A DNA stretch of 64,000 bases from Trichocoleus desertorum ATA4-8-CV12 (GTDB taxonomy: Bacteria > Cyanobacteriota > Cyanobacteriia > FACHB-46). The DNA lies in contig JAHHIL010000001.1 in NCBI GenBank assembly GCA_019358975.1, positions 186,001 to 250,000 on the forward strand, in the 5' to 3' direction. Both the position numbers and the translations under genes were made by a program. Every line of letters begins with the position of its first letter. The first letter of the stretch is position 1. Shown piece by piece: positions 1 through 7,701 of this stretch. The notes below the pieces were generated by a model. The model made no database searches and was not told the origin of the DNA. It worked only from the letters and a program-made list of their open reading frames with translations.

Positions 1-1359
1 CAGTGCGGTTTCTAGCTCTTGGCAGTTCATCATGAAGCCGCCATCTCCAGTCACCGCTACTACCTTCCGGTCTGGATGCACGAGCTTAGCCGCGATCGCG
101 CCTGGAATGGCAATGCCCATTGCGGCAAAACCGTTAGAGATAATGCAGGTGTTGGGGCGATCGCAGTGGTAGTGACGCGCCATCCACATCTTGTGTGCGC
201 CCACATCGGAGATCACAACGTCCTCTGGCCCCATGATTTGCCGCAAATCGTAGACTATTTTCTGCGGCTTGATCGGAAAACCATCATCCTTGGCGTACTG
301 CTCATAGTCTGCCTGGATCTCTGCTCGTAAGCTGATGGCATAAGGCTCTGGCTGGCCTTGGCGGTTAGAGCGCTTCAAGATTTCTTGGAGGGAGTCAGAA
401 ATATCCCCGACCACATCGGCGATCGGCATGTAACTGCTATCAACTTCTGCGGTGGTTTGCCCAATATGCACAATCGGAATCGTGCCGTTGGGGTTCCACT
501 TCTTGGGTGAATATTCAATCAAGTCGTAGCCGATCGCAATCACTAAGTCAGCGCGATCGAAACCACAACTAATATAGTCGCGTAGTTGTAACCCCACTGA
601 CCACAAAGCTAAAGGATGCGTGTAAGGAATCACCCCTTTGCCCATGAAGGTATTAGCCACAGGAATATTCAGTTCGGTGGCAAACTTGGTTAACGCTTCA
701 CTAGCGTCGGCTCGAATCGTGCCATTCCCAACCAGAATAATGGGATTCTTGGCGGCAGAAATCGCGGCGGCAGCTTGCTCAATGCTGTGGAATGAAGCGT
801 AGACTTTCTCCATCGAGCACTTCGACAGGGCTTGGCCTGGGGCCGTCATAGCAGCAATATTTTCTGGTAGATCGATGTGAACGGCACCCGGTTTCTCACT
901 TTCAGCAATCTTGAACGCTTTGCGGACAATTTCTGGAGTATTGCTAGGGCGAACAATTTGGGCGTTCCACTTGGTCACGGGCGCAAACATAGCTACCAAG
1001 TCGAGATATTGGTGTGACTCGATGTGCATGCGATCGGTGCCAACTTGCCCAGTAATGGCTACTAGCGGAGCGCGATCCAGATTAGCATCGGCCACGCCAG
1101 TCATTAGGTTGGTGGCTCCAGGACCGAGGGTGGAAAGGCAAACGCCCGCTTGCCCCGTTAAGCGACCATACACGTCTGCCATAAAAGCAGCGCCCTGCTC
1201 ATGCCGCGTGGTGATGAACTGAATCGAAGAGTGGCTTAAGGCTTCCAACATGTGAAGGTTTTCTTCACCAGGTAGGCCAAACACGTAGCGAACGCCTTCG
1301 TTTTCGAGGCATTTAACCAACAGTTCGGCGGTGTTGATTGGACCTGTTATTTCACCCAT
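1..1359 (-). CDS. 2-oxoglutarate decarboxylase (ThDP-dependent, acetolactate-synthase-like), 3' end cut by window edge
   Basis: The frame opens at an ATG whose complement is at 1357-1359 and stays open for 453 codons to the left edge, so the C-terminus is missing. It has the fold markers of the acetolactate synthase/ThDP enzyme family: the N-terminal activating Glu in RHEQGAAFMADVYGR, and the Mg-ThDP motif GDGGFMMN near the edge. Alone it would be annotated as acetolactate synthase large subunit. It starts 1 base after the stop of a succinic semialdehyde dehydrogenase gene, and that pairing is the known cyanobacterial arrangement in which this protein decarboxylates 2-oxoglutarate to succinic semialdehyde. 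The family assignment is seen. The substrate is inferred from the neighbour. A true acetolactate synthase remains the alternative. Confidence 0.85.
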   Translation of the reverse strand, partial: MGEITGPINTAELLVKCLENEGVRYVFGLPGEENLHMLEALSHSSIQFITTRHEQGAAFMADVYGRLTGQAGVCLSTLGPGATNLMTGVADANLDRAPLVAITGQVGTDRMHIESHQYLDLVAMFAPVTKWNAQIVRPSNTPEIVRKAFKIAESEKPGAVHIDLPENIAAMTAPGQALSKCSMEKVYASFHSIEQAAAAISAAKNPIILVGNGTIRADASEALTKFATELNIPVANTFMGKGVIPYTHPLALWSVGLQLRDYISCGFDRADLVIAIGYDLIEYSPKKWNPNGTIPIVHIGQTTAEVDSSYMPIADVVGDISDSLQEILKRSNRQGQPEPYAISLRAEIQADYEQYAKDDGFPIKPQKIVYDLRQIMGPEDVVISDVGAHKMWMARHYHCDRPNTCIISNGFAAMGIAIPGAIAAKLVHPDRKVVAVTGDGGFMMNCQELETAL

Positions 1360-1360
1360 G

Positions 1361-2728
1361 TCATTTCACCCAAACGGTTTTGATATTGACGAATTCGTGA
1401 ATGCCCTGAATGCCCAACTCTCGCCCATATCCCGATCGCTTGATGCCGCCAAAAGGGAGACGTGGATCGGATTTGACTAGTCCGTTAATAAATACAGCAC
1501 CCGCGTCTAGTTCTTCGATCAGGCGGCTTGCTTCGTCTGCTACTTGGGTCCAAGCACTGGCTCCCAAGCCAAAAGAAGTGCTATTAGCGAGGCGAATGGC
1601 CTCATCGATATCTTTCACCCGAAATAGCAGTGCCACCGGACCAAAAAACTCCTCTTGGTCAGCAGGAGTACCGGGGGGAAAGTCGGTAAGGATTGTCGGA
1701 GCGTAAAAGTTGCCAGGGCGCTCTTTTATAGAATGCCCACCGACTGGGGCTCTTGCACCTTGTTCTAGACAAGCTTGCACCTGATGGTCTAAGTCTTGCA
1801 GAATGTCGGGGGTAGCCAAGGGGCCAATATCGGTGTCGAGTTCCATTGGATCGCCCACTTTCAGCGCTTGATACTTCTCGACTAAGCGGCGCTCAAACTC
1901 ATCGGCGATCGCCTCAGCAATAATAAAGCGCTTGCCAGCGATACAAGATTGGCCGTTGTTCAGGAGGCGCGCAGTGACAGCGGTGGTTACGGCAGCCTCT
2001 AAATCAGCACTTTCTAAGACAATAAAGGGGTCACTACCACCTAGCTCCAGCACAGTTTTCTTGATTTGTTTTCCGCAAGCAGAGGCGAGGCTAGCACCAG
2101 CATGCTCGCTACCTGTCAGTGCAGCGGCTTTGACGCGGTCGTCCGCCACAATAGCGGCAACGCGATCGGAACCAATCAGTAAAGTTTGGAAAACCCCAGG
2201 CGGAAAACCCGCTTTGTCAAAAATGTCTTGGATGGCTAAGGCGCACTGCGGTACGTTTGAGGCATGTTTGAGCAAGCCAACATTGCCTACCATTAGCGCT
2301 GGAGCCGCAAAGCGAAAGACCTGCCAAAAGGGGAAATTCCACGGCATCACCGCGAGCACGGCCCCAATAGGTTGGTAGCGCACAAAGCTTTGGCTGGCAT
2401 CCGTTTGAGCGGGCACATCTGCCAAAAATTCTGCGGCATTTTCCGCGTAGTAGCGACAGACCCAGGCACATTTCTCTACCTCAGCGATCGCTGACTTGAG
2501 AGTTTTGCCCATTTCCAGGGTCATGATTTTGCCAAAATGCTCTTTATTCGTCTCCAAAATCTGAGCGGCGGCTTGCATCCACTCCGCCCGTTGAGCGATC
2601 GCAGTTTTTCGATATTCGTGAAAGGCTTGGTCTGCTTGCTGAAGTTTGGCTTCTAATTCTGCGTCTGTCAGGGGTTCAAATGTCTTAAGTGTCTCTCCTG
2701 TGGCTGGGTTAATCGTTGCGAGTCCCAT
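1361..2728 (-). CDS. gabD: NAD(P)-dependent succinic semialdehyde dehydrogenase
   Basis: Aldehyde dehydrogenase superfamily protein of 455 residues, a usual length for the short GabD-type enzymes. It should oxidise succinic semialdehyde to succinate in the cytosol. The general-base Glu lies in VLELGGSDP (about residue 228), the nucleophilic Cys in NNGQSCIAGKRF (about residue 262), and the PWNFPFWQVFR segment is typical of the family. I chose the ATG at 2728 because GGGAGG stands six bases upstream and the protein then begins with the family-like MGLATINPATGE. A slightly longer frame opens at 2749. It is directly followed by the 2-oxoglutarate decarboxylase gene, so the two form an operon for the 2-oxoglutarate-to-succinate bypass of the TCA cycle. 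Confidence 0.9.
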   Translation of the reverse strand: MGLATINPATGETLKTFEPLTDAELEAKLQQADQAFHEYRKTAIAQRAEWMQAAAQILETNKEHFGKIMTLEMGKTLKSAIAEVEKCAWVCRYYAENAAEFLADVPAQTDASQSFVRYQPIGAVLAVMPWNFPFWQVFRFAAPALMVGNVGLLKHASNVPQCALAIQDIFDKAGFPPGVFQTLLIGSDRVAAIVADDRVKAAALTGSEHAGASLASACGKQIKKTVLELGGSDPFIVLESADLEAAVTTAVTARLLNNGQSCIAGKRFIIAEAIADEFERRLVEKYQALKVGDPMELDTDIGPLATPDILQDLDHQVQACLEQGARAPVGGHSIKERPGNFYAPTILTDFPPGTPADQEEFFGPVALLFRVKDIDEAIRLANSTSFGLGASAWTQVADEASRLIEELDAGAVFINGLVKSDPRLPFGGIKRSGYGRELGIQGIHEFVNIKTVWVK

Positions 2729-3201
2729 ATCCAACCTCCCGTTGAACACAAATGAGGTAGCTCATCTAGCCCTGCATGGACTGGCTCAAATCCCCCAAGC
2801 GCCCCAAGTGCTTAATCCTGCTCAATTCAAGGATGCTCAATTCATAGCAATCGCTATTGAGCCAGCAGTTCTAGTCGATTTCCAGCTTTCGCAGCGTGTG
2901 GAGAAAAGGTACATCTGCTATGAAGAAATGGCAGTCGTTAGATGCTTAGATTGGATGCTTAGAAAGTAATAAACCAGTCAATAAGCTTACTAGATACGTT
3001 GTGTAGCTACCAGCTGCTAGCACGAGTCTAACAACAAATTTCTTGAATGGCGGATATTGAACCCCTAATTCCTACCCGAAGTAAGAGAAAACCTCCAGCC
3101 CGGAGGCCAGAGGTGCTTTAGAAAGATGCAGATCTTGCAAATTGAAAGAAGTGTCACACGGCATTGCAAGATCCGAGCAGAGACATAGGTTTCGCAAACG
3201 C
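2729..3201. other. Intergenic region, no gene seen
   Basis: Holds the upstream region of the dehydrogenase operon and the downstream region of the small secreted protein gene. A short hairpin with arms CCTCC and GGAGG lies at 3092-3106 but has no T-run. The open frames here lack a ribosome site or family resemblance, and I call none of them. Confidence 0.6.
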
Positions 3202-3627
3202 TTATCTTACGTTATTAACCTCAACTGAGGTAGAAGTTTGGCTAGTGGAGTTAGTGGTAGAGGTTGTAGAGGTTGACGGCGCGGTGGAACTTGGAGGTAG
3301 TTGCGGCAGTCCGGTGCAGGCATTTGCTACTTGTCCCGCTAGCTGGCTTTTCCTAGCTTGGTTAAGTTGATGTACATATTCGGCACGAGCTTGACCGCGT
3401 AGTTTTCCACCTTTGTTAGAACGTAGGTTGGAAGCCTTAGCCCCAGTACTTAGAGGGCTTTGTTGACAAATTGGCTGAAGATTTGGATCGGTTGAGCTAG
3501 GCTGCTCGGAAATTTTCTCTGTTTTTTGCGGCTTCTGTTGCTTTTGAGGTTTGCCTTTAGCCATTGCAGGCATCGTCACGGCAGCGAGGCAGACGATGAT
3601 CATGCCCGAATACAGTAATTTCTTCAT
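3202..3627 (-). CDS. Small secreted hypothetical protein with Ser/Thr-rich tail
   Basis: I do not recognise this protein of 141 residues. Residues 1-23 look like a Sec signal peptide (MKKLL, hydrophobic core, cleavage after AMA). The mature part is basic and rich in Lys, Gln and Pro, followed by a middle segment around residues 65-105 with two Cys and many polar residues. It ends in a low-complexity Ser/Thr tail over roughly residues 108-135. It stands alone with about 470 bases of non-coding DNA on one side and 400 on the other. It is probably periplasmic or exported. The signal peptide and composition support a real gene. Function is unknown. Confidence 0.6.
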   Translation of the reverse strand: MKKLLYSGMIIVCLAAVTMPAMAKGKPQKQQKPQKTEKISEQPSSTDPNLQPICQQSPLSTGAKASNLRSNKGGKLRGQARAEYVHQLNQARKSQLAGQVANACTGLPQLPPSSTAPSTSTTSTTNSTSQTSTSVEVNNVR

Positions 3628-4027
3628 AGTTGGCTGGTAAGTCCCTGGGGAAGCTTAGGAATGAGTAAGGCTCTAGCGATCGCGGATTACGACGGGAACT
3701 GACTCTGGAATTGAGCAAAAGGAAATCATGTCTTGTCTACAAAAAGGGACGAAGTATAAATTTATACTGCTCCCAAAGAGCGAAAAACCACAGAAATTAC
3801 TCTTGGTGAGAAGACTTAATCTCTTAATCTGTAGACAAATAAGGTAAAGGCTGAGAGTCCAAGACTTCAGTATTCCCAACTTTGAGGTAAAAAATAATCG
3901 CCGCTTCGTCTAGGGGGATGACAAAGGGCGATCGCTTGAAAGTATTGAATTTAACGTTGCAGGTAAATCTTCAATTGAGACTGCCTAAAGCCTGGGTGAT
4001 GATTTCTGAGGCTGCTGGAGGGTTTGT
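3628..4027. other. Intergenic region, no confident gene
   Basis: A leftward 68-codon frame at 3673-3879 is present, but it is rich in hydrophobic and Cys/Phe codons, has no ribosome site and resembles nothing I know, so I do not call it. The AT-rich part near 3720-3900 may carry the promoter of the small secreted protein gene. Confidence 0.5.
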
Positions 4028-4243
4028 TTAGGCTGCATCTACTTCATCGCTGGCAGACGAATCTGAAGTCGTCCAGTCAACACCCCAGGAGTAGGCGAGT
4101 AATTCCGCCCAGCCTTCAGTATCGCTATCAAGGGCTCCTAAGCTAAGGAATGGATCAAAAGCACCCGCGATATCTAGGGGGGAGTTTTGGCTAGGAAGTT
4201 CGTCTTCCTCTAGCACTACAGTGGGCTTGAAGTCTGCAAACAT
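4028..4243 (-). CDS. Small acidic hypothetical protein
   Basis: A 71-residue frame that I do not recognise. It is strongly acidic (Asp/Glu throughout, almost no Lys or Arg), with Trp residues near positions 45-57 and an Asp/Ser-rich C-terminus ending SDEVDAA. There is no signal peptide, membrane segment or cysteine. The start ATG is preceded by AAGAG at a plausible distance. It stands alone between non-coding stretches, downstream of the metalloprotease gene and on the same strand. The composition is unlike random frames in this genome, which favours a real gene. The evidence is nevertheless thin. Confidence 0.45.
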   Translation of the reverse strand: MFADFKPTVVLEEDELPSQNSPLDIAGAFDPFLSLGALDSDTEGWAELLAYSWGVDWTTSDSSASDEVDAA

Positions 4244-4489
4244 GGTTTTCTCTTGAATTCGTCATTCCATGTCGGCCCATGAAGTGCCGTAACACGAACC
4301 TGAGCCAATAGATATTTCTAAGGATGCGCCAAAACTCCGGATGAATCCTGTCTCGAAAGACTAACGTGACCCCCTTCTTAGGTGCAGTTCAAGGTTAAAA
4401 GCCTTGTAATTCTTAGGGGAGATGGAAGGAAGATGAGCGCGTTTCTATACAGCCTCTACCGTTTTTCTGCCATCTCCATCCTGTGCTAC

Positions 4490-7423
4490 TCAGTTGGTTT
4501 GCAACTGGGCTTCTAGGGTTTTAGCAATGCGATCGCGGGTTTCCTCTAAGTGAGCTTTGTTGTAGGTGTCTAGCTTGCGGCCTTGTTTGCGTAAGGTGTT
4601 GCTCAACGAGTCATGTAATTGGCGTAGCTCGTACCATGCGAGGGTTCGCGCATCTTCTGGAGCTTCTCGCTTTCGCAGCACCATCGCTGTTAAGACATTG
4701 AGATGCTCGCGTTGTAGGGCGCGATTTAGGCTGGAAAATTTCATCGGCTGGTCATTGGATTTCACCACCCCTTGCCAGATGCTGGTTTGGAGGGTGTCGA
4801 AGAGTTCTGGCAAGGTCAAAGCTTTACCAGGCTCAGTTTTGAGTTCTGTATCTTGCAGGCGGCTGAGGCGATCGGCGGAGAGTAGATCTCGCAGCACAAT
4901 CTTTTGCAAGAACAAGACGCGATCGTGGATGGGGTAGTCGAGATTAAACACGGGTACATTGGTGCCCCAATGGTTCCAGCGAGAGGGAGCTAACTTGTTC
5001 AGGAGTTGGGGAGAAAACTGGAACGACTCCTCATTGAACACATACTTTTGCACTACCGCTAGGGCTTGCCGCTGTTGTTCTACAGGGATCGGTTCTAGGG
5101 GCAAGCGTCCAGCTGCATCTCCACCGTGATAACGGCTAAGAGATTGCCCACCGATAAAGTTGTTGGCATTGAGGGCATAGCCTAAGTAGTAGAAGAAGAT
5201 GGTGTCAAAGATATCTCGAACTTCGCTATAGCTCTCGCCTGCCACTGGATAGCGCTTCTCTAGGCGCTTCCACATTTCACGAGCGTTGTCCATTTGCCAC
5301 TGTGAGTAGAGCAGGACATCGCCACTAAGGTCGAAGGCATTCACCTCTGGATCAAGACCTGCCATGACATCTTCGTCGGTAGCGTAGGCTAATGCTGCTT
5401 GGGGGGCGCGTTGGGCGATCGCCTGTAGCTCTCGAACTTCGGCTTGCGACACCGTCGCGACAATTGGTTTATATCCGTATTCGATCGCCCACTCATCGTA
5501 AGGACCGATTACTTCAGTAAAATAGTCTCCTTGCTTGCTACCTCGGGGGGCTAAGTTGGCGGCGTTGTAGTCCATCACCGAGGCCACTAAACCCTGAGAT
5601 TGAGTGAGTTTAGTATTGTTTAAATCTTGGGGCTGAACCATTGTGCTGCCGTGAAAATTATGCCGTAGCCCTAATGTATGGCCAACTTCATGGGCAATCA
5701 GCTCTCGCATGAACTGATGAATATATTTCTGCATCTCTGGGCCACGAGGCATGACATTTTGCAGCAAGGATAGGGAGAGGTGCCCTGCGGCAAATTGGTG
5801 TGCTAGCTCCATGCCATAACAAGCATCTTGTTCATGGGTCTGCTGCACGATCCGGGCTACAGCGGGAGGAATGGCGGGCTTAGCGATCGCGGAGTCTGCT
5901 TGTAGGGCTTGTAGGTAACGTGGTTGAACCCCACTGAGGGTACATAAGTTTTTGGGCGCTGCTTGACCAGAAGGCTGACTAGAGGGCTGGTTTTGCGACA
6001 CTAATGCCTGAAAACCCTGCTTCAAGTAGCGAATGAAGTTAGCATCTACGATAATGTCAGCGTCAAGAATTTCTCCTGTGAGCGGATTGACGCGGGAAGG
6101 CCCCATCGCAAAAGCGCTGTCAAAGGAATTGAACCAGCGAATCGTGTTGTAGCGGATGTCAGCAGGGTCCCAAGTGGCGTTGTCAGGCATCTGTTTGACT
6201 TCGATCGCGTTGAGGAAGCCAATTTTCTCGAAGGCTCGATTCCACATCAATACCCCTTCTCGCACTGTCTCCCGGTACTCTAGGGGCACTGTGTTCTCAA
6301 TCCAAAAGACAATAGGCTGTTTCGGTGGTGACAGAGCAGCATCGGGGTCTTGTTTCTGTAAGTCCCATCGGTTGATATAGCGAACAAAAGGCTCTCGACG
6401 GTTGCTGTCTGAAAAATCTTGGTAGGCCGTAATAAAATAACCGACGCGATCGTCTGCTAATCGGGGACGGTAGGGATTATTTTTCGGTAACTCTGACCAA
6501 CTGTAGTGTACCCGCAAGGTTAGCCCTCGGCTGTCTGGTAAGGCATTGACATAAGAGGAACCACCCTCTTCACTCCCGCCAGAAAAGCCATAGACTGACT
6601 CGATTTCTACGTTAAACGGAAATGCTTTAGCGGGCCCAAAGTAAGACTTACTCGCATCGATACTATAGGGGGTTTCTAGCATCCAACTCACAACCGGAGA
6701 GAGGCTGGCAAAGTCGTTGAGCAACATTGGCCCTAAATCGACCAGAAGCGTTTTCCGCTTGGGATGAATGCTTTTGATTGGCAGAGACGCGAGTACGGAA
6801 TCACTAAAGGAGCGGTCAATGGAGCGCTGTTGTGGATCACCTGCACGGGTGCGGAAGTAGGTGTTGGGAACCACAAAATGAATGTTTTGATTCACCCGCC
6901 GAAACTGAAACAGAAAGTCCCCAGTCGGTAAACCACTGTAGAGACCGCTTTCCCCAATCCCCGACTCTAGGGTCATGGTCGCTAAAAAGTTCTGGTTTAG
7001 CTGCCCTGGCTTGATTTCAGCGTAGATTTTGCCTGTGTCTTTGTTGCGATAAAGGGTAAATAGCCCTTCCGACTTCCGTGTTTTTTTAATGACTTTATCG
7101 AAGGGTTGCAGATCAGGCAGATCTGATTCTTCAGATACGTCCTCAGATACGTCCTCAGATGCGTTGCCAGCAGAGGCGATCGCTTGGGCTTCAAGGTTAA
7201 CTGTAGCCTGATTGCCCACAGGATTGCCCATCGGAGCAAAGACCGAAGGGGACGTAGTCTGAGTGCTAGCAAGCAGATCTGGAGGTGGCGCGATCGCCTG
7301 ACTCTCACGGGCCTGATTCTCATGGGTCTGAGGCTCATAAGCTTGAACCAGACCCACGCCTAAAAATAGAAATAAGCTACAGAGAAAAGCAATATAGAAC
7401 GAGAACTTTTTCATTTCACCCAC
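4490..7423 (-). CDS. Secreted zinc-dependent metalloprotease (metzincin type, DUF5117/DUF4953 family)
   Basis: A protein of about 975 residues with an N-terminal hydrophobic signal (FSFYIAFLCSLFLFLGVG). The metzincin zinc site HEVGHTLGLRH near residue 575 carries three His ligands and the catalytic Glu. It is followed by HNFHGS and, further on, a Met-turn-like SVMDY. Its length and this His motif match the large secreted zinc metalloproteases of the DUF5117/DUF4953 group. GTG at 7423 has AGGGG four bases upstream, while ATG at 7414 is the alternative start. Residues near 90-100 are a short acidic Ser-Glu-Asp-Val repeat encoded by 12-bp repeats around 7130-7165. It probably acts in the periplasm or outside. 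Substrate is unknown. Confidence 0.85.
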   Translation of the reverse strand: MGEMKKFSFYIAFLCSLFLFLGVGLVQAYEPQTHENQARESQAIAPPPDLLASTQTTSPSVFAPMGNPVGNQATVNLEAQAIASAGNASEDVSEDVSEESDLPDLQPFDKVIKKTRKSEGLFTLYRNKDTGKIYAEIKPGQLNQNFLATMTLESGIGESGLYSGLPTGDFLFQFRRVNQNIHFVVPNTYFRTRAGDPQQRSIDRSFSDSVLASLPIKSIHPKRKTLLVDLGPMLLNDFASLSPVVSWMLETPYSIDASKSYFGPAKAFPFNVEIESVYGFSGGSEEGGSSYVNALPDSRGLTLRVHYSWSELPKNNPYRPRLADDRVGYFITAYQDFSDSNRREPFVRYINRWDLQKQDPDAALSPPKQPIVFWIENTVPLEYRETVREGVLMWNRAFEKIGFLNAIEVKQMPDNATWDPADIRYNTIRWFNSFDSAFAMGPSRVNPLTGEILDADIIVDANFIRYLKQGFQALVSQNQPSSQPSGQAAPKNLCTLSGVQPRYLQALQADSAIAKPAIPPAVARIVQQTHEQDACYGMELAHQFAAGHLSLSLLQNVMPRGPEMQKYIHQFMRELIAHEVGHTLGLRHNFHGSTMVQPQDLNNTKLTQSQGLVASVMDYNAANLAPRGSKQGDYFTEVIGPYDEWAIEYGYKPIVATVSQAEVRELQAIAQRAPQAALAYATDEDVMAGLDPEVNAFDLSGDVLLYSQWQMDNAREMWKRLEKRYPVAGESYSEVRDIFDTIFFYYLGYALNANNFIGGQSLSRYHGGDAAGRLPLEPIPVEQQRQALAVVQKYVFNEESFQFSPQLLNKLAPSRWNHWGTNVPVFNLDYPIHDRVLFLQKIVLRDLLSADRLSRLQDTELKTEPGKALTLPELFDTLQTSIWQGVVKSNDQPMKFSSLNRALQREHLNVLTAMVLRKREAPEDARTLAWYELRQLHDSLSNTLRKQGRKLDTYNKAHLEETRDRIAKTLEAQLQTN

Positions 7424-7436
7424 TGCGCCCCTACTG

Positions 7437-7565
7437 CCGATTACGAGTTAAATTTTGGATTTGTTTGGGCGGGCACCGCTCAAACTCAGTACAAACCGAT
7501 GACGAGTTAGGTTTCTTGATTGTTTAGGCGGGCACCGCTCAAACCTAATACAAACCGATTACGAG
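7437..7565. repeat. 59-bp tandem repeat, two full units plus a start of a third
   Basis: Units start at 7437, 7496 and 7555, each with CCGAT(T/G)ACGAG. The two full units are both exactly 59 bp and share GGCGGGCACCGCTCAAAC, while the segments around it differ. Within each unit GTTT..GGC can pair with GCTCAAAC. In unit 2 TTAGGTTT (7507-7514) also pairs with AAACCTAA (7541-7548). The array lies immediately upstream of the metalloprotease start. Confidence 0.85.
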
Positions 7566-7572
7566 AAGGTGA

Positions 7573-7608
7573 ATGGTGCTGGAGGGTAGGGAGCAACTCC
7601 TGCACCAT
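7573..7608. other. Inverted repeat downstream of GH116 gene
   Basis: Arms ATGGTGCTGGAG and CTCCTGCACCAT pair except for one T-T mismatch, with a 12-base loop. It lies about 90 bases beyond the glycosidase stop and has no T-run on either strand, so it is at best an RNA-stabilising hairpin rather than a clear terminator. Confidence 0.5.
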
Positions 7609-7701
7609 CAAGCGAGACAGTCCTATAAAGCTATCCCTAAATAGCGGGGCAAATAGCGCAAATTTAAACAATCTACCGATTGTCGGAATTGCGACTCAGT
7701 A

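Noticed and set aside
911-1222. Rightward frame inside the left-edge ThDP gene
   Set aside because: Antisense shadow of a well-supported enzyme gene.
2646-2969. Rightward 107-codon frame overlapping the dehydrogenase start
   Set aside because: It is antisense to the conserved N-terminus of the dehydrogenase and extends into non-coding DNA. No support for translation.
3673-3879. Leftward 68-codon frame
   Set aside because: No ribosome site, odd Phe/Cys-rich composition, no recognisable family; probably chance.
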